Origin: Saprospiraceae bacterium | GTDB lineage: Bacteria > Bacteroidota > Bacteroidia > Chitinophagales > Saprospiraceae | Direction: 5' to 3' | Assembly: GCA_018224445.1 (NCBI GenBank) | Contig: JAGTVA010000114.1 | Coordinates: 1-34,571, forward strand | DNA: 34,571 bases | Shown: positions 23,863 through 32,049 of the stretch, in pieces | Layout: every line of letters begins with the position of its first letter | Numbering within the stretch: position 1 is the first letter of the stretch | Notes under the pieces: generated by a model | Databases searched by the model: none | The model's input: only the letters and a program-made list of their open reading frames with translations | Told to the model about the DNA's origin: nothing | Position numbers and translations under genes: made by a program

Positions 23863-24962
23863 TCTTCACGACCTCCACCCCAATTGATATCGAATGATAG
23901 CGAGAAGAGGTGGGACACCTCCACTGCTGAAACTTGCCCCAGATTACCCAGTGCATAATCAATCCTGACACTTCCAATTTTTAGTCCTATACCAAAATTG
24001 GGTTGTGCTGTCCAAACTTCAGAATTTCCATTAATTTCTTCCAGGGCTTTTTGAAAATTATAAACTCCTGCCCGGAGGTAAACCAACTCATTGTACCCCA
24101 CTTCAAACCCAATCCTCGGGTCCAGGCTCACCGTTTCCGAGCTCACCAATGTATTTCGCTTTCCATCTGTAGTGAAATGAAAGTCAGTGGCCAAAAGAAA
24201 AGAAAAATCCTCGCTTATATTTCCGGAATAGGCAATGCCTAAAATTAATTGAGGTAGAGCTATCTCGGTTGAGTTTTCCGGTACTGTATTGTTGGTCTGC
24301 TCCAAAATGGCTTTTTCCTCCTCAGAAAAAGAAAACGACCAACTGTTATAGGTAGTCGTAACATCTCTGGCCATCAGGCCAAATCTCCATCGCTCTGTTC
24401 GAAAGGTAGCCCCGAGGTCCAATCCAACGCCCCAGGCATTTGCGAACTTTCCAGCCGATCGGTGAATAATTTTGATATTACCCCCCACGCCAAATCGCTC
24501 GTCGTTTAATTTCCTTCCATAGGATATCAAACCGGCGTAATCGCCCACTGAAAATCGCTCTATCCGATTGTAATCCACACTGCCATCCGGGGCGTATAGC
24601 CTCAGTGTATTTTGAATCTGGTCTACCCCCAACCTAATGATACTCAAGGCTCCGTAACTGTCTGTAGTGGAATTTAATTTTTTACCAATGGACAGGTAAT
24701 CGTAATTTACAATGCCCCCAAACCACTCGGCGTGCATGGCTGAAACCTGGAAAGTAGAACTGTTGAAAGCCAGCCCTCCTGTATTCCAATAAGCTGCGGA
24801 ATTGTCGCTTACATGCCCGGCCATCGCTCCACCCATTCCGTGGGAACGCGCCCCCACTCCGATATTCAAAAACTCGTTGACAAATTTTGGAGTTTGTCCT
24901 CGCGCATCGGTGTACATTAATAGACTGATAAAAATAATTAAGGAAGTGAGTCGATAGATCAT
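23856..24962 (-). CDS. PorV/PorQ-family outer-membrane protein (PorV2-like, type IX sorting)
   Basis: The 368-residue product has a signal peptide (about 1-22, ending DARGQ) followed by the FadL-like barrel signature of the PorV/PorQ family: FVNEFLNIGVGARSHGMGGAMAGHVSDNSAAYWNTGGLA. Alternating barrel strands run to the end. PorV carries or binds type IX cargo tails at the outer membrane; the family also includes PorV paralogues often named PorV2. Here the gene stands alone, away from a porU neighbour, so PorV2 rather than canonical PorV is the better guess. The ATG at 24962 gives the expected signal peptide. Confidence 0.83.
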   Translation of the reverse strand: MIYRLTSLIIFISLLMYTDARGQTPKFVNEFLNIGVGARSHGMGGAMAGHVSDNSAAYWNTGGLAFNSSTFQVSAMHAEWFGGIVNYDYLSIGKKLNSTTDSYGALSIIRLGVDQIQNTLRLYAPDGSVDYNRIERFSVGDYAGLISYGRKLNDERFGVGGNIKIIHRSAGKFANAWGVGLDLGATFRTERWRFGLMARDVTTTYNSWSFSFSEEEKAILEQTNNTVPENSTEIALPQLILGIAYSGNISEDFSFLLATDFHFTTDGKRNTLVSSETVSLDPRIGFEVGYNELVYLRAGVYNFQKALEEINGNSEVWTAQPNFGIGLKIGSVRIDYALGNLGQVSAVEVSHLFSLSFDINWGGGREDQ

Positions 24963-25263
24963 AGCTGGGTATGTATCGTTTATGGCAGATCAATTTTAAC
25001 AATCAAAAAACGAGCCTCTTCTAAAGTAAATTGTTTGTGTTAACGTATAATAATTTTTTGTTATATGTGTCTAGGCTTGTTCACACATTAGATTATAAAA
25101 TGGGACTTATCATAATTTCTTTTGTTACACATTGAAAAAACTCTGTACATAATCGGGCTAACATTAAACAATTGGGACTGAATTTTATTAAATCGTATTT
25201 ACGTGTCGTTAACGGGTGACCTCTGCTCCTCCTCTGGCGAGTCTAAAATGAAAAAAAGTAAAA
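24963..25263. other. Divergent AT-rich intergenic region
   Basis: This 301-bp gap lies between the PorV2-like gene (-) and bshC (+). It must hold both promoters, but I found no exact TAnnTTTG box on either strand and no strong hairpin. Confidence 0.35.
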
Positions 25264-26865
25264 ATGAATAAATTTAAAATCCCCTACGATGAAAACCTTC
25301 ACTTCTCAAAAAAGGATTTGTCTTATATCCAATTGGATGAGGGACTCAAGCCCTTTTATAAATACCCACCTGATTTAGATTCAGTTGAAAAGGTCATTTC
25401 CGATAAGACCAGAGAATATTCCCGAGAAAGACGCGAAGTTTTGGTGTCGGACCTTAGGAAACAATACCTGGATATGCCGAAAGATTCAGCAGCTGAAGAG
25501 CAACTGGATCTCTTGGAACAGGACCGCACTTTCACCGTTTGCACCGCCCATCAACCTTGTTTACTCACCGGGCCTCTGTACGTAATCTATAAGATATGCA
25601 GCACCCTGCGGCTCGCCGGGGAATTGAAACAGAAATATCCCAATTTCAATTTTGTTCCGGTATTTATTTCCGGAGGTGAAGATCACGACCTGGAGGAGAT
25701 CAATCACTTTTACCTGTACGGCAAAAAAATAGAATGGGATACCTCCCAGGAAGGATCCGTGGGGCGGATGTCCCTTGAGGGTATAGATGAAATCATCGGT
25801 CAGGTCAAAGAGTTTGCCGGAAATTCCAATTACGCTGCAGAGGCAGTTGATTTATTACTGGCCGCAAAATCAGGAACTAACAATTACGGGGCTTTTTTCA
25901 GGAGGCTCATTTCCCTAATTTTTAAAGAAAGTGGCTTATTGATCTTGAACATGGATCGTTTTCATCTCAAAAAGTCTGCCTCAGAAATTTTTAGAGAAGA
26001 CCTGGTGGACCAGACCTCCAAAAAATTAGTTACTCAAACCCAGGAAGAACTGCAGGATTTAGGATTTTCTATGCAGGCCTACGCGAGAAAAATCAATTTA
26101 TTCTATTTTCACGAAGGCCAAAGACTCCGTATCGAAAAAATCAACGATCAATATCAGCTGGTGGATACCTCCATCGTTTTTTCTGAATCTGAATTATTGA
26201 ATATACTTGAAAAGCACCCCGACAGATTCAGTCCCAATGTGGTATTAAGGCCCTTGTACCAGGAGTACATCCTGCCCAACCTCGCCTATGTGGGCGGCGG
26301 TGGAGAACTCGCTTATTGGATAGAAAGGAATTCGCAATTTGAGCATTTCGGAATCAACTTCCCCATGCTTATCAGGCGAAACTCCGTGTTTTGGATAGAC
26401 CATATCGGCACCAAAAATTTAAAACAATTGGAATTGAATGGGCCGGAAATATTCAAGGGCTTAGATCACGTAATCAACGATTACGTCCTGGAGGAAGCGG
26501 AAGAAGAGATTTCTCTATCCGAAGAAAAAAATGAATTAAACGATCTTTTTGAGCGGATCGAAAAGAAAGCTGCCAAGTTGGATCAATCCATTCTAAAAAC
26601 CATACGCGCCGAGGAGGTCAAACACTTAAAATCCATAGATCACCTGGAGCACAAATTACTCAAGGCCAAAAAGCAACAGCTCGAAATAAAAATAAACAAG
26701 ATCAAAAAAGTGCACGAGAAGCTTTTTCCAATGAACAAGCCCCAGGAACGGGTGGACAACTTTTTAATGTACTACTTTAGAATGGGACCGGAATGGATAT
26801 CGCTGTTGACAAACTCTCTCAATCCAATGGATAAGGAGGTATTGGTTTTTCAGGAGGAGGGTTGA
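25264..26865 (+). CDS. bshC: Bacillithiol biosynthesis cysteine-adding enzyme BshC
   Basis: BshC joins cysteine to glucosaminyl-malate in the last step of bacillithiol synthesis, the low-molecular-weight thiol used in place of glutathione in many Bacteroidota. The 533 residues are the family length. Recognisable stretches are CTAHQPCLLTGPLYVIYKI at 93-111 (canonical TGHQPGLFTGPLY), VPVFISGGEDHDLEEIN at 131-147, and the YVGGGGELAYWIERNSQFE segment near 345-363. A long charged coiled coil at about 430-495 is typical. Its end overlaps convergent accD by 16 bp. The presence of bshC implies bshA and bshB elsewhere in the genome. Confidence 0.94.
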   Translation: MNKFKIPYDENLHFSKKDLSYIQLDEGLKPFYKYPPDLDSVEKVISDKTREYSRERREVLVSDLRKQYLDMPKDSAAEEQLDLLEQDRTFTVCTAHQPCLLTGPLYVIYKICSTLRLAGELKQKYPNFNFVPVFISGGEDHDLEEINHFYLYGKKIEWDTSQEGSVGRMSLEGIDEIIGQVKEFAGNSNYAAEAVDLLLAAKSGTNNYGAFFRRLISLIFKESGLLILNMDRFHLKKSASEIFREDLVDQTSKKLVTQTQEELQDLGFSMQAYARKINLFYFHEGQRLRIEKINDQYQLVDTSIVFSESELLNILEKHPDRFSPNVVLRPLYQEYILPNLAYVGGGGELAYWIERNSQFEHFGINFPMLIRRNSVFWIDHIGTKNLKQLELNGPEIFKGLDHVINDYVLEEAEEEISLSEEKNELNDLFERIEKKAAKLDQSILKTIRAEEVKHLKSIDHLEHKLLKAKKQQLEIKINKIKKVHEKLFPMNKPQERVDNFLMYYFRMGPEWISLLTNSLNPMDKEVLVFQEEG

Positions 26866-27707
26866 ATGTGAAAAAGGTCGAGTAATTCTGTCAATTTGGC
26901 TTTGAGGTCTTTTCTGTCTACAATAAAGTCCAGGAAGCCATTGTCCATTAAAAATTCGGAGGTTTGGAAGCCTTCCGGCAAATCCTTCTTGATGGTTTCT
27001 TTGATTACCCTCGGCCCGGCAAATCCAATCAATGCCTTGGGTTCGGAAAAATTGACATCTCCCAACATCGCAAATGATGCGGTCACTCCCCCGGTGGTGG
27101 GATCGGTGAGAAAGGAGAAGTAGGGAATTCCCGCCTTGGCCAACAAGGTGAGTTTGGCCGATGTTTTGGCCATTTGCATAAGTGAAAAAGCGGATTCCAT
27201 CATCCGGGCTCCCCCGGATTTGGATATTATCATTAGGGGTTGTCGATGCTCGATGGCATAGTCGATGGCTCTGGATATTTTTTCGCCAACTACCGACCCC
27301 ATACTTCCACCAATGAAGCTGAAGTCCATAGCGGCTATTACTAATTTGTGCCCGTTGACTTCCCCGGTAGCCACAGCCATGGCGTCCTTTAAACCGGATT
27401 TGACCGCCGCTTCTTCCAGCCTTTGCTCGTAGGGCTTGATGTCTTTAAAGTTGAGAAAATCATAGGACACCAAATTGTCAAAAAGGGTCTCGTATTTGCC
27501 CTCTTCAAACAACAGGTCAAAATAGTCATGTGAACCTATGCGAACATGATAGTTACAGGCAGTACACTTGTAGTGATTTTCTCTCAATTCCTTTATGGTA
27601 CTGAGATGACTGCACGATTTGCACTTGTGCCACAAACCGTCCGGAGTCTCCTTTTTAAATTTGGTGGCGGTCTGTATACCGTCCTTTAGTCGTTTAAACC
27701 AACCCAT
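26850..27707 (-). CDS. accD: Acetyl-CoA carboxylase carboxyltransferase subunit beta
   Basis: AccD pairs with AccA to transfer the carboxyl group from carboxybiotin to acetyl-CoA, giving malonyl-CoA for fatty-acid synthesis. The 285 residues start with the AccD zinc ribbon, with C29, C32, C48 and C51 (CKSC and CTAC pairs). The crotonase-fold core follows, with AMDFSFIGGSMGSVVGEKI, ISKSGGARMMES and LTDPTTGGVTASFAMLGD, which bind acetyl-CoA. The ATG at 27707 fits the family N-terminus. The gene is transcribed alone and its 3' end overlaps bshC. Confidence 0.97.
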   Translation of the reverse strand: MGWFKRLKDGIQTATKFKKETPDGLWHKCKSCSHLSTIKELRENHYKCTACNYHVRIGSHDYFDLLFEEGKYETLFDNLVSYDFLNFKDIKPYEQRLEEAAVKSGLKDAMAVATGEVNGHKLVIAAMDFSFIGGSMGSVVGEKISRAIDYAIEHRQPLMIISKSGGARMMESAFSLMQMAKTSAKLTLLAKAGIPYFSFLTDPTTGGVTASFAMLGDVNFSEPKALIGFAGPRVIKETIKKDLPEGFQTSEFLMDNGFLDFIVDRKDLKAKLTELLDLFHIQPSS

Positions 27708-27806
27708 TCCTAACTTTTGATTTACAAGGTTTTTTTCAGAAACCGTTTAAATAATTTTAAAACTCAGTCACTGGCTTTAAACAGACGGATTAAATTCACG
27801 GGACTA

Positions 27807-27814
27807 CAAATGTA
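27807..27814 (-). promoter_or_regulatory. -7 box of accD (TACATTTG)
   Basis: On the minus strand TACATTTG (27814-27807) matches TAnnTTTG exactly, about 100 bp before the accD ATG. A TTTG lies at 27843-27840, giving a 25-bp spacer, somewhat longer than the usual ~20. The rest of the accD-yebC gap (27708-28059) is AT-rich with no gene. Confidence 0.4.
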
Positions 27815-28024
27815 CGCAATACCTCAAAAATAAATAAATCAAAAAATAAATAAAAATAAAATTAGATGTGTTGATGGTTTAAAATCAATACGTACAATCT
27901 TTAAGCGTGAGTAATTTATTTTAATTACTTATTCCGTTGAGCTTTTAACTCATAATAATAGCTAAATTCAATACCCCTTTTGAATCCTTATAAAATGGGA
28001 TTTTATTTATGACAATTGAATTTG

Positions 28025-28032
28025 TATCTTTG
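28025..28032 (+). promoter_or_regulatory. -7 box of yebC (TATCTTTG)
   Basis: TATCTTTG matches the Bacteroidota -7 consensus and lies 27 bp before the yebC ATG. A TTTT at 28001-28004 is at the -33 position (20-bp spacer) in place of the ideal TTTG. Confidence 0.5.
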
Positions 28033-28059
28033 TTTGCTGATTACTAAAAGTTAAATATC

Positions 28060-28812
28060 ATGGCAGGACATAATAAATGGTCGAAAATAAAGAGAAAAAA
28101 AGGGGCGGCAGATACCAAACGGTCCGCCGTTTTCTCAAGAATAATTAAGGAGATCAATATTGCTGTTAAAGAAGGAGGAAGCGACGATCCGGATTTTAAT
28201 CCGAGGCTGAGGTTGGCCCTGGCCAATGCCAAAGGGGCCAATATGCCCAAAGACAATATTGACCGCGCCATCAAAAAGGCAGTTGACAGCGGGAGCGAAG
28301 CCATTTTACAACCTACCTACGAGGGGTACGCTCCTGGAGGAGTGGCTGTTTATGTAGAGTGTGCCACAGATAATCTCAATAGGACCGTGGCCGCAGTGAG
28401 GGCTGTTTTTAATAAAAAGGGAGGCAGTCTCGCCACTTCGGGTTCCGTTGATTTTTTGTTTGAGCGAAAGGGAATTTTTGTGATCGAAAGCAATGCCGAG
28501 AAGGCCGATAAGCTTGAACTGGAATTGATTGACGGGGGAGCTGAAGACATTGAGGTGGACGACGAGAATGGGGAAATCACCATAACGGTGGATTTCGAAG
28601 ACTTTGGGAATATGCAAAAAAAATTGGAAGATCTGAACATCGAACCAAAAAGTGCAAACCTGGAGCGAATCCCACTCAATACGGTAGAACTGGAGGTGGC
28701 TGAAGCCAAAAAAGCCATTCAACTTATCGAGGCATTGGAAGACGAAGAAGATGTGCAGAATCTATTTCACAATTTGGAGATGACGGAAGAATTAGAGGCT
28801 GCACTGGAATAA
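28060..28812 (+). CDS. yebC: YebC/PmpR/TACO1-family regulatory protein
   Basis: YebC-family proteins act as DNA-binding regulators in some species and, in others, as ribosome-associated translation factors that relieve stalling; which applies here cannot be read from the sequence. The 250 residues carry the hallmark N-terminus MAGHNKWSKIKRKKGAADTKR, then FSRIIKEINIAVKEGG, PRLRLALANAKGANMPKDNIDRAIKKA and YEGYAPGGVAVYVECATDNLNRT. The C-terminal acidic region ends in ELEAALE. It is followed within a base or two by the terminator-like hairpin of the minus-strand sRNA candidate. Confidence 0.96.
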   Translation: MAGHNKWSKIKRKKGAADTKRSAVFSRIIKEINIAVKEGGSDDPDFNPRLRLALANAKGANMPKDNIDRAIKKAVDSGSEAILQPTYEGYAPGGVAVYVECATDNLNRTVAAVRAVFNKKGGSLATSGSVDFLFERKGIFVIESNAEKADKLELELIDGGAEDIEVDDENGEITITVDFEDFGNMQKKLEDLNIEPKSANLERIPLNTVELEVAEAKKAIQLIEALEDEEDVQNLFHNLEMTEELEAALE

Positions 28813-28843
28813 AAAAACCTCGTTGCCGAAGATGACAACGAGG
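28811..28843 (-). terminator. Intrinsic terminator of the sRNA candidate
   Basis: The stem CCTCGTTG/CAACGAGG (28818-28825 with 28836-28843) has a 10-base loop. On the minus strand it is followed by seven T. On the plus strand it follows the yebC stop but has no T tract after it, so it would terminate yebC poorly. Confidence 0.7.
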
Positions 28844-28903
28844 CCGAACACACTATGAGAACACCCTAAATTCTTTGAGTAAGATTACTATTAACTATCT
28901 TAC
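28811..28903 (-). ncRNA. Candidate small RNA between yebC and dnaG
   Basis: On the minus strand a strong promoter (28940-28908) is followed by about 93 nt with no open frame. A 7-bp hairpin GTAAGAT/ATCTTAC lies at 28903-28879 with an 11-base loop. A mostly unpaired stretch of ~35 nt follows (28878-28844). The RNA ends with an 8-bp GC-rich hairpin CCTCGTTG/CAACGAGG (28843-28818) directly followed by seven T (28817-28811), a textbook intrinsic terminator. Promoter, structured body and terminator all point the same way, while no minus-strand gene is present. It lies antisense to the yebC-dnaG intergenic transcript. I suspect it belongs to a conserved Bacteroidota RNA family but cannot verify this. 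Confidence 0.6.
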
Positions 28904-28907
28904 GATG

Positions 28908-28940
28908 CAAATATAACATAACTTAAAATTAACGTCCAAA
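28908..28940 (-). promoter_or_regulatory. Consensus -33/-7 promoter driving the sRNA candidate
   Basis: On the minus strand TTTG (28940-28937) and TATATTTG (28915-28908) match the Bacteroidota -33 and -7 boxes with a 21-bp spacer. The predicted start is about 28903, the first base of the 5' hairpin. The promoter overlaps the dnaG leader on the other strand, so the two may interfere. Confidence 0.6.
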
Positions 28941-28948
28941 TATATCCT

Positions 28949-30883
28949 ATGATTTCTTCAAAAAAAATTGATAAAATTTTTGACACTCTACAAATAGAGG
29001 AGATCATAGAGGATTTTGTAAGTCTAAAAAAAAGGGGGACCAACCTGCTTGGCCTCTGTCCCTTTCACAACGAAAAAACACCCTCCTTCACGGTATCGCC
29101 CTCCAAAGGGATCTTTAAGTGTTTCGGTTGTGGTAAAGGGGGCAACGCCATACACTTTCTCATGGAGCACGAAAATTTCACCTATCCGGAAGCGCTGAAG
29201 TACGCCGCTGATAAATACGGTATTACCATAGAAGAGGAAGTTTACAGCCCGGAGCAACAGGAGAAGGAAAAAGAACGAGCCAGCCTTTACATCGTGAATG
29301 AGTTTGCCAAAAAATTTTTCAAATCCCAATTACTCAAGACAGGAGAGGGCAAATCGGTTGGACTGGAGTATTTTGAAGGCAGAGGATACGATCTAGAATT
29401 GATAGAAAAGTTCGATCTCGGCTACGCACCCAGATCGGGAAACGCCTTAAAAAGTGCTGCACTGAGGGCCGGACACGAACTGGACCGCATCAAAGCCCTG
29501 GGTCTCGTATCCACCCGGGGAAATGATTTTTTTCGCGAACGGGTGATGTTTACCATTCACAACCTGAGTGGAAAACCCATTGCCTTTGCGGGTAGAATGT
29601 TGGGGGAGAACAAGAAAATGCCCAAGTATATCAATTCGCCCGAAACGGATATTTACAATAAAAGCGAAATACTTTACGGTATTTATCAGGCCAGGCAAGC
29701 CATACGCAAGGAGAACCACTGCCTGTTGGTGGAGGGTTATACGGATGTTATAAGTCTTCATAAATACGGTATAGAAAATGTGGTAGCTGTATCGGGCACC
29801 AGCTTGACTCCGGGCCAAACGAGATTGATCAAGAGGTTCACCCGACAGGCCACCCTTATTTTTGATGGAGACCCCGCCGGTATCAAAGCTGCTGACCGAA
29901 GCATCGACTTGTTGCTTGAACAAGAACTCAATGCCAAAGTGGTCATTCTGGATAGTGAAGACGATCCGGATTCCGCAGTAAAAAAAATGGGAAAGGATGG
30001 CTTTCTCGAATTCATTGAAAAAAATCAGCAGGATTTCCTGGAGTTTAAAATTTCTCATCTATACGACAAAGCTTCTGACGACCCCTTTGAAAAGTCTAAA
30101 GCCATAAAGGAAATAGTAAAAACACTCAGTCTTATCTCAGATCAACTGAGCAGGAGCTTATTTGTAACCCGGGCGGCTAATCTGCTCTCCATCCCTGAAG
30201 ACGTAATTATAGGGGAGGTGAATAAAGCCCTCAGGTCAAAAATGTGGGAGGCAAAAGGAAGGGGTAAAAGGGAAAGGGAAAAATCTGAACAGCGAGGAGA
30301 AATCAGTCCAAAGTCTCCCTCTGCCGGGCAATCCAAGGTCGGAACTCAGGATTATTTTCAGGAGGAAGCGCTCATTCAATTGTTGCTTAAATTTGGAAAT
30401 GAGACCCTCGAAAGTGGTGAATTGTTACATCAATACGTATTTGAATACCTAGAGGATGTTTACGACACCCTAAATGACCGGCTCGTTTTAAAAATGTTGA
30501 GTTTGATAAAAACTTCCCTGGAAAAAAACGGTAAAATCAACACCCATGACCTGATCAATACTACCGACAAGGATGTTTCGGAATTGGCGGTTCAACTCAT
30601 CTCTGAAGAATATGAATACAGCGAAAATTGGCAGAAACGCTGGAACATTGTCCTGCAGAATCAAAAAAGCCCTGAAGAAAACTACGAATTAGACGCGGAA
30701 CAGATACTGGTAACCCTCAAACTGCGAAAAGTAAGGCGAGTAATCAAGGAAGTAATACAGGGCCTGACCGATACCCCTGCCGATGGCAGTGAACAGACCA
30801 ATGAAAATCTTGAGGTCTATATGGAACTCAAAAATCTGGAGCAGAAATTAGCAAAAAAACTCAGAACGATCGTCTACGGATAG
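28949..30883 (+). CDS. dnaG: DNA primase
   Basis: DnaG synthesises RNA primers for leading- and lagging-strand replication. The 644 residues have the three expected parts. The CHC2 zinc finger uses C37, H40, C58 and C61 (CPFHNEKTPSFTVSP, FKCFGCGKGGN). The RNA polymerase core with the Toprim fold has EGYTDVISLHKYGIENVVAVSGTSL near 262-286 and FDGDPAGIKAADRSID near 310-325. The C-terminal region that contacts DnaB runs to the end and includes a charged low-complexity linker near 430-460. The ATG at 28949 gives the standard N-terminus. It converges on fba with 44 bp between the stops. Confidence 0.97.
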   Translation: MISSKKIDKIFDTLQIEEIIEDFVSLKKRGTNLLGLCPFHNEKTPSFTVSPSKGIFKCFGCGKGGNAIHFLMEHENFTYPEALKYAADKYGITIEEEVYSPEQQEKEKERASLYIVNEFAKKFFKSQLLKTGEGKSVGLEYFEGRGYDLELIEKFDLGYAPRSGNALKSAALRAGHELDRIKALGLVSTRGNDFFRERVMFTIHNLSGKPIAFAGRMLGENKKMPKYINSPETDIYNKSEILYGIYQARQAIRKENHCLLVEGYTDVISLHKYGIENVVAVSGTSLTPGQTRLIKRFTRQATLIFDGDPAGIKAADRSIDLLLEQELNAKVVILDSEDDPDSAVKKMGKDGFLEFIEKNQQDFLEFKISHLYDKASDDPFEKSKAIKEIVKTLSLISDQLSRSLFVTRAANLLSIPEDVIIGEVNKALRSKMWEAKGRGKREREKSEQRGEISPKSPSAGQSKVGTQDYFQEEALIQLLLKFGNETLESGELLHQYVFEYLEDVYDTLNDRLVLKMLSLIKTSLEKNGKINTHDLINTTDKDVSELAVQLISEEYEYSENWQKRWNIVLQNQKSPEENYELDAEQILVTLKLRKVRRVIKEVIQGLTDTPADGSEQTNENLEVYMELKNLEQKLAKKLRTIVYG

Positions 30884-30927
30884 GGGTAATCCTCTACCTA
30901 CCAACGATCGCATTCAAAAAAAACAGG

Positions 30928-32004
30928 CTAGGAATTGGTATTTACACAGTTCAAATCCTCGAAAGCCAATTTCAGTCTCTCTACAAATGATTCTTCGCCC
31001 TTTCTTAGCCAGACTCTGGGGTCGTAATTCTTTTTATTGGGTTTGTCTTCTCCTTCGGGATTGCCGATTTGACTCTGTAGGTAATCCTTTTTATCTGCGT
31101 AGTAATTTTTAACCCCGTCCCAGAAAGCCCATTGGAGGTCGGTATCTATATTCATCTTTATCGCTCCGTATTCAATGGCTTCCCTGATTTCCTCTCTGGA
31201 AGACCCCGAACCTCCGTGAAATACAAAATTCACCGGATGGGATGAAGTTTTAAATTTTTCAACTATATGGTCCTGAGAATTTTTTAGAATAATGGGTTTT
31301 AAACTCACATTTCCAGGCTTATATACGCCGTGAACATTCCCAAAAGCTGCCGCAATGGTAAATTTGTCGCTCACCTCCATCAGTTTTTCGTAGGCGTAGG
31401 CCACTTCTTCAGGTTGGGTGTATAATTTGGAGCTGTCGACCTCTGTATTGTCCACCCCGTCTTCTTCTCCCCCGGTAACTCCCAATTCGATCTCAAGGGT
31501 CATGCCAATTTTTGACATTCTTTTGAGGTACCTAACACAAGTTTCCACATTCTCCTCCAGCGGCTCTTCTGAGAGGTCTAGCATGTGACTGCTGTAAAGT
31601 GGGAAACCTCTCTTCCGATAGAACTCCTCTCCGGCGCCCAGCAATCCATCTACCCAGGGAATGAGCTTTCTCGCGCAGTGATCGGTGTGCAATACAACGG
31701 TAACCCCATAGGCCTCAGCCATGGTATGAATATGGGATGCTCCTGAAATACCGCCGTAAATGGCAGCCTTTTGATCTTTATTGTCCAATCCCTTGCCTGC
31801 AAAAAAGGTCGCGCCCCCATTGGAAAACTGTATGATGACCGGGCTGTTAACTTCCCGGGCCGTTTGCATTACCGAATTAATGGAATTGGTACCAATTACG
31901 TTGACAGCGGGTATCGCAAAATTGTTCTCATTGGCATAATTAAACAGGTCTGTAACTTCATCCCCGTGCAATACGCCAGCTCTGAATCTTTTCTTTTTGG
32001 ACAT
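30928..32004 (-). CDS. fbaA: Class II fructose-bisphosphate aldolase
   Basis: The enzyme cleaves fructose-1,6-bisphosphate to DHAP and glyceraldehyde-3-phosphate in glycolysis, and works in reverse in gluconeogenesis. The 358 residues are the length of class IIA (E. coli FbaA-like) enzymes. Zinc-site and catalytic residues are in HTDHC at 106-110. LEIELGVTGGEEDGVDN near 171-187 is the class IIA signature. The second zinc His lies in AAFGNVHGVYKPGNV, and FVFHGGSGSSREEI binds the phosphate. The sequence starts at an ATG at 32004. It lies 45 bp downstream of trxB on the same strand, so the two may share a transcript. Confidence 0.96.
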   Translation of the reverse strand: MSKKKRFRAGVLHGDEVTDLFNYANENNFAIPAVNVIGTNSINSVMQTAREVNSPVIIQFSNGGATFFAGKGLDNKDQKAAIYGGISGASHIHTMAEAYGVTVVLHTDHCARKLIPWVDGLLGAGEEFYRKRGFPLYSSHMLDLSEEPLEENVETCVRYLKRMSKIGMTLEIELGVTGGEEDGVDNTEVDSSKLYTQPEEVAYAYEKLMEVSDKFTIAAAFGNVHGVYKPGNVSLKPIILKNSQDHIVEKFKTSSHPVNFVFHGGSGSSREEIREAIEYGAIKMNIDTDLQWAFWDGVKNYYADKKDYLQSQIGNPEGEDKPNKKNYDPRVWLRKGEESFVERLKLAFEDLNCVNTNS

Positions 32005-32049
32005 AATTGATCATTTTTATTAAAAAAATCGTTTTATTCAGTCTTTATT

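Noticed and set aside
29447-30058. 203-codon minus-strand frame inside dnaG
   Set aside because: dnaG is unambiguous over this stretch; the antisense frame has no recognisable domain or start context.
30884-30927. Possible terminator between dnaG and fbaA
   Set aside because: Only a short GGGG/CCTC hairpin with a G-T pair and no T tract; too weak to call.
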